DNA of 64,000 nt from Legionella taurinensis (GTDB taxonomy: Bacteria; Pseudomonadota; Gammaproteobacteria; Legionellales; Legionellaceae). Of this stretch, positions 9,285 to 17,292 are shown in pieces. Below the pieces are notes generated by a model. The model did no database searches. It saw only the letters and a program-made list of their open reading frames with translations, and was not told the origin of the DNA. Every line of letters begins with the position of its first letter. Position 1 is the first letter of the stretch. The position numbers were made by a program, and so were the translations under genes. The stretch covers positions 1,364,001 through 1,428,000 of the forward strand of contig NZ_UGOZ01000001.1 in the NCBI RefSeq assembly GCF_900452865.1, in the 5' to 3' direction.

Positions 9285-9863
9285 ATGCCCAATCGCATCC
9301 AGCCGGAATATGAAATTGGACCCAACAATGCCGGGAAAATGATTTTACGCGGGTGTTTTATGAATGTATCCCGTGACTGGATGGATAATACGTCCGGCCA
9401 GGTCGGATCATTACTGGGCAGATACCTGGATAATCGTCAGGGCGAAGCGACCGCCATTACCCTCAATTACTCCGACAGCGTACCGCTTGGGCGCGAGGAA
9501 GGGCCTTTGAAAGTGGATATTGATTTTATGGCCTCGGTGGTTTTCAGGTTACGTGCACTTGAAAAAAGAGGCGCCGATCTGACGCAGGCGCGTTCAGAGG
9601 ACATTGCCGATCAAGTCGATGAACAGGTCATGGTGCTGCAACAGGCGATCGGCGATTACATCGAGCAATGCGCAGAGCAGGAGGTCGAGCCCATGTTTAC
9701 CGGAGTGCCGGCGGTCATTATTAAAAACGTCTTGGGCCGCACAGCCGTTACTCATAATCACAGCATGAACTGGGAAGTCAGAGGCCAGCCCGCTGTGGAT
9801 ATGTTTGCGGGAATGACCATTCATCAGCCGAATTCAGGGTATGAGCCTCCGACGATGAAGTAA
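9285..9863 (+). CDS. Conserved-looking protein of unknown function
   Basis: A 192-residue soluble protein with no signal peptide or membrane segment. The ATG at 9285 follows AAGGA. It begins PNRIQPEYEIGPNNAGKM and has a central helical region rich in Gln, Glu and Asp, and a segment LNYSDSVPLGREEGPLKVD. Codon use resembles neighbouring genes. I do not recognise the family. A hairpin with arms TTACCTG and CAGGTAA at 9866-9893 follows the stop, without a T-run. Confidence 0.6.
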   Translation: MPNRIQPEYEIGPNNAGKMILRGCFMNVSRDWMDNTSGQVGSLLGRYLDNRQGEATAITLNYSDSVPLGREEGPLKVDIDFMASVVFRLRALEKRGADLTQARSEDIADQVDEQVMVLQQAIGDYIEQCAEQEVEPMFTGVPAVIIKNVLGRTAVTHNHSMNWEVRGQPAVDMFAGMTIHQPNSGYEPPTMK

Positions 9864-9994
9864 TTTTACCTGTGCAGCGGAGAGGCAGGTAAGCTGATTA
9901 CTCAGGGGAGAGACAGGAATTGACGTAATACCCACTCTTGCTGCTGGTGGTGAAGACGTTTAAACTCCGCGCTTTGAATTAATTGAAGAAAACA

Positions 9995-10861
9995 ATGAAA
10001 AAAAGCGTGCTTTCCCTGGTTATATTGATCCTCTGCGCGAATCAAGTCGGTTTTGCTTACCCTGTTGGCCATCCCTTCCCGCCGTTTCAAATTGCCGGAA
10101 ACCTGTATTATGTGGGAACCGATGATTTGGCGAGTTATTTAATTGTAACCCCTGAGGGGAACATTCTCGTCAACAGCGACCTTGAAGCCAATGTGCCGAT
10201 GATTAAAAAGAGCATTGAAACCCTGGGATTTAAATTCAGTGATACCAAAATTCTGCTGGTCAGCCATGCGCATCTCGACCACGCCGGGGGCAGCAAGCAG
10301 ATTAAACAACAAACCCATGCCCGATACATGGTCATGGCAGATGACGTGCCGACCGTGGAATCTGGAGGGCGGTCCGATTTTCATTACGCCAATGACAGCA
10401 GCCTGTATTTTGCTGCCACCCCGGTCGATAAAGTCCTGCATGATGGGGAGCAGGTTAAACTCGGCGGAACAGTCTTGACCGCCCATCGCACGGCTGGGCA
10501 TACGAAAGGGTGTACAACCTGGACCATGACAGTCAATGACCAGGGCAAAACCTACGACGTGGTGATGGTGGGAAGTCTTAACGTCAATCCAGGCTATAAG
10601 CTGATTAATAACACCGCCTACCCTCAGATTGCGAGGGATTTCAAACAGGCGATTGACGTGATGAAATCCTTGCCCTGCGATATTTTTCTGGGTGCACATG
10701 CCGGTTACTTCGATCTTGCAGGAAAATACGCGTTATTAAAGACGAAAACCGAGAACCCCTTTGTGGATCCGCAAGGCTATAAAATGCACATTGCCAAAAA
10801 GGAGCAGGAATTTTATGCTGAGCTTGAAAAGCAAAAAATGAGTTCCAAAAATAAACAATAA
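9995..10861 (+). CDS. Subclass B3 metallo-beta-lactamase
   Basis: Exported zinc hydrolase of 288 residues. An N-terminal signal peptide (KKSVLSLVILILCANQVGFA) points to the periplasm. All B3 zinc ligands can be read: the H-x-H-x-D-H site in SHAHLDHAGGSKQ, the His of TAGHTKGCTTW, and the late His in LGAHAGYF. The first ligand is His, as in L1-type enzymes, not Gln as in GOB. The length and the PVGHPFPPFQIAGNLYYVG opening fit B3 enzymes. It probably hydrolyses beta-lactams including carbapenems, although a lactonase-like activity is not excluded. The ATG at 9995 is preferred over a TTG four codons earlier. Confidence 0.9.
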   Translation: MKKSVLSLVILILCANQVGFAYPVGHPFPPFQIAGNLYYVGTDDLASYLIVTPEGNILVNSDLEANVPMIKKSIETLGFKFSDTKILLVSHAHLDHAGGSKQIKQQTHARYMVMADDVPTVESGGRSDFHYANDSSLYFAATPVDKVLHDGEQVKLGGTVLTAHRTAGHTKGCTTWTMTVNDQGKTYDVVMVGSLNVNPGYKLINNTAYPQIARDFKQAIDVMKSLPCDIFLGAHAGYFDLAGKYALLKTKTENPFVDPQGYKMHIAKKEQEFYAELEKQKMSSKNKQ

Positions 10862-10933
10862 CGGCACAACGCCCCTTGACTTCAGAATTCAATAGCATCA
10901 GAATGCCCAAAATTATAACAATAGGGGTGTGGT

Positions 10934-11353
10934 ATGAGGTGTGCAAACTATGTAATTGCTGCGGCCAGTGTGCTTTTGAGCAGTTGTGCGGTTTACAAGG
11001 CCGCAGAAAATAAAGGCGTAGCTCCTAACGACATCAGCCGCTGCGAAACGCGCATGTGTTTTTTATCCCATGGTATGAAACCCATTGAGAAAAGCACACT
11101 TAAAAATGGCCAATACCTGGAGATTTACCGGGCTCAATCGCGAAAGAGCGGGCTAAATTATGTGCGCGCAGCCGGCCATGGAGCCCTGGATGTCGCCACG
11201 CTGGGGATATGGGAAGTGGCGGGAACCCCCATTGAAAGTGCGATTTCCAATAATCGCGGCTACGTGGTCGCCCGCGTGGTGTATGCCAGCAAAAATGCTG
11301 ACAAGGCGGTCAACGTTCAAATCTATGACGCCAAAGGAAAGCGGGTCAAATAA
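10934..11353 (+). CDS. Small predicted lipoprotein
   Basis: A 139-residue protein with a lipoprotein signal: the lipobox LLSSC places the acylated Cys at about residue 18. The ATG at 10934 follows GGGGTG. The mature part contains an unusual hydrophobic patch, AAGHGALDVATLGIWEVAGTP, seen in other small Gram-negative lipoproteins of unknown role. It is probably anchored in the outer membrane facing the periplasm. No operon partner: the next 640 bp are non-coding. Confidence 0.75.
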   Translation: MRCANYVIAAASVLLSSCAVYKAAENKGVAPNDISRCETRMCFLSHGMKPIEKSTLKNGQYLEIYRAQSRKSGLNYVRAAGHGALDVATLGIWEVAGTPIESAISNNRGYVVARVVYASKNADKAVNVQIYDAKGKRVK

Positions 11354-11997
11354 TGTTGACGGCCGCTTGGCCGCATGACTTTTCCCCGAATTGAGTATTA
11401 GAACAAGGCGAGGTCAGGCACCTCGCCTGCCTCGTTTATGGGGTGTCGCACTCCAGGGGATTGGCTGCATAAAGGATGGCAAACAGGCAAGGCATAGAAT
11501 GGCCCTGCTTGTGAACTCATCTGCTGTCTTGCCCCGCGTAGGCGGGCAACTATTCGAAACTCGAATGGTGATCCCCGGGAATGGGGGTAATGAGTTGTTG
11601 CTCTGTGTAATCCTGTTTTCATTTTAATGACATTAACCGATGTCAAGACTGTATTTTTATTTCTTTTCTGATATTCTGTTGGGGCAGTTTCACTATTCCA
11701 ACACCACAACAGCCTGTGGATATCTTTTTTAAACAGCCCGTCTTTTTTCCCAACCTATCCATGACGACCATCTAAAATACCAGCCTGCGCCTGATTTTTT
11801 CAGCCATTGGCTCCATGCGTAACGACAGCATTATCCACAATAACTGTGGATAAGTCTGTGTATACCCTGTAAAACCCGTTGATCAGAGAAGAAATTCCCC
11901 GGTGTACAGGAGTTACCCAGGACGAGGCGAGCCGAGTGCTTTGGAAGTCTGAAGGTGGGGCCCATCCTGCGGAGGGCTTCATGAAGTTATCCGGGGA
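11354..11997. other. Intergenic region with repeat-like DNA
   Basis: About 640 bp without a convincing gene. The part 11398-11630 contains CCCCGCG, CCCCGGG and GGGGG clusters and short open frames with unnatural composition, which suggests a dispersed intergenic repeat. The part 11690-11870 resembles 28690-28865: both have TGTGGATAT followed by a T-rich run, and about 116 bp later a convergent pair of DnaA boxes. This longer shared layout indicates two copies of one repeated element. Confidence 0.5.
11831..11870. repeat. Convergent DnaA-box element, copy 1
   Basis: TTATCCACA at 11831-11839 and its exact reverse complement TGTGGATAA at 11845-11853 are separated by 5 bp and followed by GTCTGTGTATACCCTGT. 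Both 9-mers equal the consensus DnaA box. The same arrangement occurs at 28825 and 62030. It may bind DnaA; it could also be only part of a dispersed repeat. Confidence 0.7.
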
Positions 11998-14325
11998 TCA
12001 CTCGCTGCCAGGGACACTCGATGCAGGCAGGTCAATGAGTTGCGCTGGTTTTGAACGAATGTTGAAGTAACAACGTAAAACAGCGATCAATAAGGGAACC
12101 ACGCCAAAAACTATAAAAATAACATCCCCGGGGGTGCGCAACCATTCAATAAGGCGTGCGCTGTGCAGGGCGGTGTACTCAAGGCTTCGGGCATGCCAAT
12201 AACCGTGATGCAGCACATCCACAAGCTGCATGATGCCGCCCGGGAATAAACTCATGATTAGCATTAAGACAAGCCCTGCATTTAAACCAATGAAAGAAAG
12301 TTTGACATAACGCTCCAAGGACTGCCATTGAGCATCAGTCGACACATGGCGCATGGCAAAAACCAGCAAAGCCAGAGCCAGCATGCCAAAAACGCCCATC
12401 ATGGCCGCATGCCCATGATTTGGCGTAAGCATGGTGCCAATTTCAAAATAACTGACGACCGGTAGGTTGATCAGGAAACCAAGGATCCCGGCACCGACAA
12501 AATTCCAGAAACCGACGGCCATGATAAAATAAAAGGTCCATTTATGCGGGATATGCACAGGCTCTCCGGAGGGGAGGCGCTCCATTTCGGTGACGCGAAT
12601 AAAATCCCAGGCATCGAGGGTCAGTAAGGTCAAGGGAATGACTTCCATGGCGGAAAACACCGCGCTGAAGGCCATGTTGGCTTCGCTGTGGCCATTAAAA
12701 TACCAATGATGACCGGTGCCAATGAGACCGCCGCCAAAATAAAGAATAGCGTCCAGATAAATCACCCGGACTGCTGTGGTACGCGCAACCACGCCAAGGC
12801 CTAACAGAATGAGTGCAACCAGTACAGTGACAAAGAACTCGAAAAACCCTTCAACCCACAGATGAATAATCCAAAACCGCCAGGTGTCGACAATTGAATA
12901 GTGGGTGGTGCTGTCAAAAAACATCGCCGGCAGGTAAAAAACGGGTATTGCCAGTGCCGCGAAAAGGAACAGACGCGATATTTCCCGTAATTCAGGATCA
13001 TGAATAACCGGCATGACGTTGCGTACCAACAGGAATAACCAGAAAATCAAACCCAGGGCTAAGAGAATCTGCCAGAATCGCCCAAGCTCAAGGTATTCCC
13101 AGCCCTGTTGGCCAAACCAGAACCAGTACTCCTTCAACCACTGGAAAGTCCCTGCCCATTCACCCAGTAAACTGCCGGCAACTACCACAAAAAGGGCTGC
13201 AAACAATCCATGGGTAAAGAGGGTCTGGTGTTTGACTTCACGTCCACCCAATTCACGGGACAGCAGCAGGGCGCCGGCAACATAGGACGTGGCTATCCAG
13301 AAGATGGCCAGTTGCAGATGCCAGGTGCGCACGACGTTGCTCGGAAAGATGGATGACAAGTCGAGCCCGTAAAAATCGCCGGGTTCTGCGCGGTAATGCG
13401 CAGTAAGACCGCCAACCAGCGTTTGTGCAAAAAACAGTAACATCACCACCACAAAAAATTTGATGGTGGCTTTCTGGCTTCGGGTGGGATCACCGATAGC
13501 AAATCGCGGAAGGATTTTCTCCCGGCTTCGTTTCCATCCCAGGTAATCAAATTTGCCAAAGGCTAAAAGCACCAGGGCAGTCCCACCTAAAAGCGCAATC
13601 AGGCTCAGGGCGCTCCAGAGGACAGCAGAACCGCTGAGAAAATTCCCAGCATCCGGGTCATAGGGGAAATTGTTGGTGTAGGTGGTCGTTTGACCCGGGC
13701 GGTTAGTGACGGACGCCCAGGCCGTCCAGGCAAAAAAAGCAACCAGATTATTTAATTCGTCGCCCCGGGTAATAAAATTGGCCGGCAAACCGCCATTGTC
13801 AGCAGTTTTGGTAAAATAGGCCGCCCACCAGTCAATCTGCCTGACATAAGAAGCCGCTTCGCTGTCGCTTACCGTTAAAATGCCGGTTTGCGGATTGTAG
13901 CGGTTGGTTTTTAAAACCAGCTGGGTAAGGGAGCGGGCCATCGCCTGTTCGCCCTCATTCAGTTGATTAAATGACTTTTGGTAACGCGATTGGGCGAAGT
14001 CATCATGAAGGTTTTGGGTTAAATTATGCAGGTACTGAGCAGAAAAATCGGGACCAAGGTAGGCGCCGTGTCCCCAGATGCTGCCATTGTCCATTAATCC
14101 GTATTTCAGAAAAACGGCTTGCCCGGCCAGGATGTTGTCTTTGGTAAAAATTACCTGCCCCTGGGCGTTCACCACACGGTCGGGAATAGGGGGCGCGTCG
14201 CGGTAGACTTTGGCTGTCAATGCAATCAGGACACTAAAGCCTAAAGCCATCACAATAAAGACTGCCCTGCGCCACCAGGGCGATACACTGTCGACGTCCT
14301 TTGCCGAATTAATTTCGAATTCCAT
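11998..14325 (-). CDS. norB: Quinol-dependent nitric oxide reductase (qNOR)
   Basis: Inner-membrane enzyme reducing two NO to N2O with electrons from quinol; 775 residues and about 14 membrane helices. The N-terminal 220 residues form the periplasmic extension of single-subunit qNOR (FLKYGLMDNGSIWGHGAYLG), so no NorC is needed. Heme and iron ligands lie in HLWVEGFFEFFVT, IGTGHHWYFNG and LTPNHGHAAMMGVFG. I prefer the ATG at 14325 because CAGGGA stands 6 nt upstream; the ATG at 14331 would directly abut that site. An inverted repeat 45 bp upstream of the start resembles an NsrR operator. In an intracellular pathogen this enzyme detoxifies host NO. Confidence 0.95.
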   Translation of the reverse strand: MEFEINSAKDVDSVSPWWRRAVFIVMALGFSVLIALTAKVYRDAPPIPDRVVNAQGQVIFTKDNILAGQAVFLKYGLMDNGSIWGHGAYLGPDFSAQYLHNLTQNLHDDFAQSRYQKSFNQLNEGEQAMARSLTQLVLKTNRYNPQTGILTVSDSEAASYVRQIDWWAAYFTKTADNGGLPANFITRGDELNNLVAFFAWTAWASVTNRPGQTTTYTNNFPYDPDAGNFLSGSAVLWSALSLIALLGGTALVLLAFGKFDYLGWKRSREKILPRFAIGDPTRSQKATIKFFVVVMLLFFAQTLVGGLTAHYRAEPGDFYGLDLSSIFPSNVVRTWHLQLAIFWIATSYVAGALLLSRELGGREVKHQTLFTHGLFAALFVVVAGSLLGEWAGTFQWLKEYWFWFGQQGWEYLELGRFWQILLALGLIFWLFLLVRNVMPVIHDPELREISRLFLFAALAIPVFYLPAMFFDSTTHYSIVDTWRFWIIHLWVEGFFEFFVTVLVALILLGLGVVARTTAVRVIYLDAILYFGGGLIGTGHHWYFNGHSEANMAFSAVFSAMEVIPLTLLTLDAWDFIRVTEMERLPSGEPVHIPHKWTFYFIMAVGFWNFVGAGILGFLINLPVVSYFEIGTMLTPNHGHAAMMGVFGMLALALLVFAMRHVSTDAQWQSLERYVKLSFIGLNAGLVLMLIMSLFPGGIMQLVDVLHHGYWHARSLEYTALHSARLIEWLRTPGDVIFIVFGVVPLLIAVLRCYFNIRSKPAQLIDLPASSVPGSE

Positions 14326-14369
14326 ACTCATTCCCTGACTGATGGTCTGGAGGGCTTCCAGATTATGAT

Positions 14370-14391
14370 TTTATGTACATTGATACATAAA
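14370..14391 (-). promoter_or_regulatory. Palindrome upstream of norB, possible NsrR-type operator
   Basis: TTTATGTA at 14370-14377 and TACATAAA at 14384-14391 form a perfect 8-bp inverted repeat with a 6-bp spacer, 45 bp before the norB start. The ATGTA half-sites resemble the ATGYA core of NsrR, the NO-sensing repressor that controls NO detoxification genes. No nsrR gene is in the window. Confidence 0.45.
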
Positions 14392-14444
14392 GACACCTGG
14401 TTCAATTTATCGGAAGTGGCAGGAATCTTCAATATATCAGGGAC

Positions 14445-15812
14445 TTATTTTGCCAGTTGCCCCTGACCAACGGCCGTCTCTTGCGGGCTTGATAACTCGG
14501 GCATCTCATAACCCATGGGGTGAGGGACCTCGTCGATAATATGCCGATCTTCAATGTCTTTTAAGTAAACCTGACCGTGAGTAAGTTGTTTTAAATAATA
14601 GGGATCAAGAAAAGTGTAGATGAGGGTTTCCACGGGATATTCCAGTTCCGCCAGTTCATACTCGTTCAGTTTTTTTTCTGCGATTAATTCTTTGAGCAGC
14701 GGTTTAATGTAACCATGGAATAAAAAGAGTTCTTTTAGAGACAGGTTTAGGCATTTAATCCATCCACCCACATACGAGTTTGGGGCTAGTTTAAATTGAA
14801 CCGTCTCCTCCACCAGCGAGACATCGGTATCCAATGCCAGAGTATGGTATCCCGGGATAAAAGGCGCGATAAAGACGTAGTGCCTGGTTGCCTTACCCAG
14901 GGTGATGTCCATTGAAGAGAAAGTGCTCAACTGCTCCGGAATTGAGGTGGCCGGGTAGATTTTCCCCGCCCAGACGTCGACAACAAGGGCCCGATCGCCC
15001 CAGGTTTTAAACTGGGCAGGATTACTGTCCGGATCACGGTTTAATACCACAAAACCATGATCGCTATTGCTGATTTCAAACAGTTCGATGCGCTCATTTT
15101 TCAGATTCAATTTATTGAAGAGATGAACAAAAATGTCACTAAATTCCGCGCAATTGGCCTTTTTGGCAGCTAATGGGATTTCGGCGTAGGTTTGGAGCAG
15201 GGTGTTACGGACAGAGGGTGTGAAATGGGCAGTTATGGAGCAGTATTCGTCGTCTTCCTCGTTTTGGTAAGTTACGTCTTTGTCGGTAAACAGGTGTTCG
15301 TATTTTTTTCTGTCCGCTTCATTGCGACAGCCCTTTATTTCTCTGTGCAATAGCTCAATGTCCTCGGCGTCTTTCCCACTGATGTCTGGGTGCGTTGACG
15401 ATAAAAAATCCGTTTGGCGGATCTGATTGACTAAAAGGCAAGCAATTTTCACAGTGCCGTACAAAGGACTGTCTGGCTGTATTTTGTATTGATTGCAAAT
15501 CGTTTTTAAATCGACGGGTGTGGCCAGGGAGGGGACGGACGGCTTCATGTGCGGCAACAAACACTGATAAAGGGCTTCCTTTTCCTCGGGGGCGATTGAT
15601 AAACCCCTAATCAGATGAATGGGCAGTAACCCTTTCTTATTGGGGGTGTGAAGCATTCTGGCCAGGTGCTGCTGATTGGTTTGAGTCACATAATGGATTA
15701 TTTCCGAGGCCGAGGTGCAGGAGGATATTGCAGCATGGAGTGGGGTATGGTCAGCCTCAGTCGCAACTGTAAACGCTGTCTTGGCGGTAAAAAAAGAGTA
15801 CTTGTCTTGCAT
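14445..15812 (-). CDS. Ankyrin-repeat protein with transglutaminase-like Cys-His-Asp domain; effector candidate
   Basis: A 455-residue soluble protein. Residues 15-80 carry ankyrin-type repeats (DHTPLHAAI, then KKGLLPIHLI). A second domain from about residue 215 has a Cys-His-Asp set: the Cys in KKANCAEFSDIF, the His in SNSDHGFVVLN and the Asp in LVVDVWAGKIYP. This order and spacing recall the papain/transglutaminase fold of glutamine deamidases and cysteine proteases such as the PMT C3 domain and SseI. I start at the ATG at 15812 because a promoter (TTGATC, 17 bp, TACAAT) lies between it and longer in-frame starts. Host-directed enzymatic activity is an inference from the domain pair. Confidence 0.65.
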   Translation of the reverse strand: MQDKYSFFTAKTAFTVATEADHTPLHAAISSCTSASEIIHYVTQTNQQHLARMLHTPNKKGLLPIHLIRGLSIAPEEKEALYQCLLPHMKPSVPSLATPVDLKTICNQYKIQPDSPLYGTVKIACLLVNQIRQTDFLSSTHPDISGKDAEDIELLHREIKGCRNEADRKKYEHLFTDKDVTYQNEEDDEYCSITAHFTPSVRNTLLQTYAEIPLAAKKANCAEFSDIFVHLFNKLNLKNERIELFEISNSDHGFVVLNRDPDSNPAQFKTWGDRALVVDVWAGKIYPATSIPEQLSTFSSMDITLGKATRHYVFIAPFIPGYHTLALDTDVSLVEETVQFKLAPNSYVGGWIKCLNLSLKELFLFHGYIKPLLKELIAEKKLNEYELAELEYPVETLIYTFLDPYYLKQLTHGQVYLKDIEDRHIIDEVPHPMGYEMPELSSPQETAVGQGQLAK

Positions 15813-15842
15813 GAAGAATAAACACCAATTAATTGGACAAAT

Positions 15843-15871
15843 ATTGTACCAATAATTCCATCTTTGATCAA
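15843..15871 (-). promoter_or_regulatory. Sigma-70-type promoter of the ankyrin gene
   Basis: Read on the minus strand: TTGATC (-35), 17 bp, TACAAT (-10). Transcription would begin about 25 bp before the ATG at 15812. It therefore argues against the longer in-frame starts at 15899 and 15908. Confidence 0.5.
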
Positions 15872-15973
15872 TTGGACGTTTTCCTGGTCCTAACTCCATG
15901 ATAAACAAAAAAATCCATCCTGATCTATACTGTAGCTATTCAACCATGTTGCATGCAGGGAAGGAAGCGAACC

Positions 15974-17290
15974 ATGTTGCACCCGCTTGATAATCGTTCG
16001 ATTTACAACTGGTATGATTGGGGCATGAGTGCCCTGCAACCTTATTCTGACTATTGCCTGACCATGTCCCGCCGGTTCAGGCGGGTGGCCGACAGCATGG
16101 ACTTGCCGGTGAGAATTCCCTACCTCTCGGAAGACCAGACCCAGCTCATGGCTGGTTTTCTTGATTCAGGCGTGCGGTTTAACCGTGAGTTGTCCGGGTA
16201 TTTTTATGTTTTTCATATGATGACCAATATCTATGATAAGCCGCATTTTAATATCACCGAAGTGAAGATAGGCGATGATTATTACGACATAGAAGAAGAA
16301 ATCGTCGACCGGAAAAGCTTTTGCAATCTGTTGCGCTTTCGCAAGAAGGGCTTCGAGAAGACACTTCCCAAATTGTTGCTGGTGGCGCCCATGTCCGGGC
16401 ATTATGCCACCTTGCTTCGCGGCACGGTCAAATCCATGCTGCCTTGTTACGATGTCTACATCACCGACTGGAAAAACGCCCGTGACGTGCCGCTGAAAGA
16501 AGGGGCCTTTGATCTGGATGATTTCATTGAATACCTGATTTCTTATTTTCAACTTTTAGGGCCTGACGTCAATGTCATGGCGGTGTGCCAACCGACCGTG
16601 CCAACATTGGCCGCACTGGCCATGATGTCGACTGAGAATGACCCCAAAACGCCGCATTGCGCCATTTTACTCGGTGGGCCTATCGATACCAGTCAATCAC
16701 CAACCTCCGTCAATGAACTGGCGGTTTCACGCGGTGATGACTGGTTTCAGCAGAATGTGATTACCATGGTTCCTGCCCGATTCCCGGGCGCCATGCGTCT
16801 GGTTTATCCCGGATTCATGCAATTGTCGGGCTTTTTAAGCATGAACATGCAAAGGCATCTGGAATCCCTTAAAAACGCCATTGATAAGTTTGCCTTAAAG
16901 AAAAGGGATGAAGCCTTTAAAATCATTGAATTTTACCTTGAATACTTTGCCACCATGGATTTAACCGCGGAATTTTACATGCAAACCATTCATACGGTGT
17001 TTCAGGAAAGCCTGCTGGTGAAAGGCCGCTACAAATCCAAAGGCCGCAGCATTCGCCTGCAAGACATTAAAAAGACCGCCATTCTGGTGATTGAAGGCGA
17101 GCACGATGACATCACCGGGCTTGGGCAAACGCGGGCTGTGATTGATTTGTGCAAAAATCTACCTGACAGCATGAAGGAGTATTTTCTGGCCATGGGTGTA
17201 GGCCATTATGGCCTGTTTAACGGCAGAAAATTTTCCCATATTATTCTGCCGGAAATTAAAAAATTTACCCGCGAGCACCACGGCGACTAG
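15974..17290 (+). CDS. phaZ: Intracellular polyhydroxyalkanoate depolymerase
   Basis: Predicted cytoplasmic depolymerase that mobilises stored polyhydroxybutyrate to 3-hydroxybutyrate units. The 438-residue alpha/beta-hydrolase has the nucleophile in MAVCQPTVPTLAA, a Cys as in intracellular PhaZ1 enzymes rather than Ser. The oxyanion region is LLVAPMSGHYATLL, and the late Asp and His lie in EGEHDDITG and GVGHYGLFNG. The family opening YNWYDWGMSAL is present. The start at 15974 follows AGGGAAGGA; an ATG at 15953 would place that site inside the gene. PHB is the main reserve of Legionella, used in the transmissive phase. Confidence 0.9.
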   Translation: MLHPLDNRSIYNWYDWGMSALQPYSDYCLTMSRRFRRVADSMDLPVRIPYLSEDQTQLMAGFLDSGVRFNRELSGYFYVFHMMTNIYDKPHFNITEVKIGDDYYDIEEEIVDRKSFCNLLRFRKKGFEKTLPKLLLVAPMSGHYATLLRGTVKSMLPCYDVYITDWKNARDVPLKEGAFDLDDFIEYLISYFQLLGPDVNVMAVCQPTVPTLAALAMMSTENDPKTPHCAILLGGPIDTSQSPTSVNELAVSRGDDWFQQNVITMVPARFPGAMRLVYPGFMQLSGFLSMNMQRHLESLKNAIDKFALKKRDEAFKIIEFYLEYFATMDLTAEFYMQTIHTVFQESLLVKGRYKSKGRSIRLQDIKKTAILVIEGEHDDITGLGQTRAVIDLCKNLPDSMKEYFLAMGVGHYGLFNGRKFSHIILPEIKKFTREHHGD

Positions 17291-17292
17291 CT

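Noticed and set aside
9902-10090. 62-codon minus-strand frame over the start of the metallo-beta-lactamase gene
   Set aside because: The end (FKRLHHQQQEWVLRQFLSLP) looks protein-like and could be a remnant, but it has no start signal and overlaps a well-supported gene.
11398-11709. 103-codon minus-strand frame in the 11.4-11.7 kb intergenic region
   Set aside because: Composition is biased by GC-rich repeat-like DNA (CCCCGCG, CCCCGGG clusters); no motif and no ribosome binding site.
11831-11870. Chromosomal replication origin
   Set aside because: Only two DnaA boxes are present at each site, without a cluster, an AT-rich unwinding element or dnaA/dnaN/gidA neighbours.
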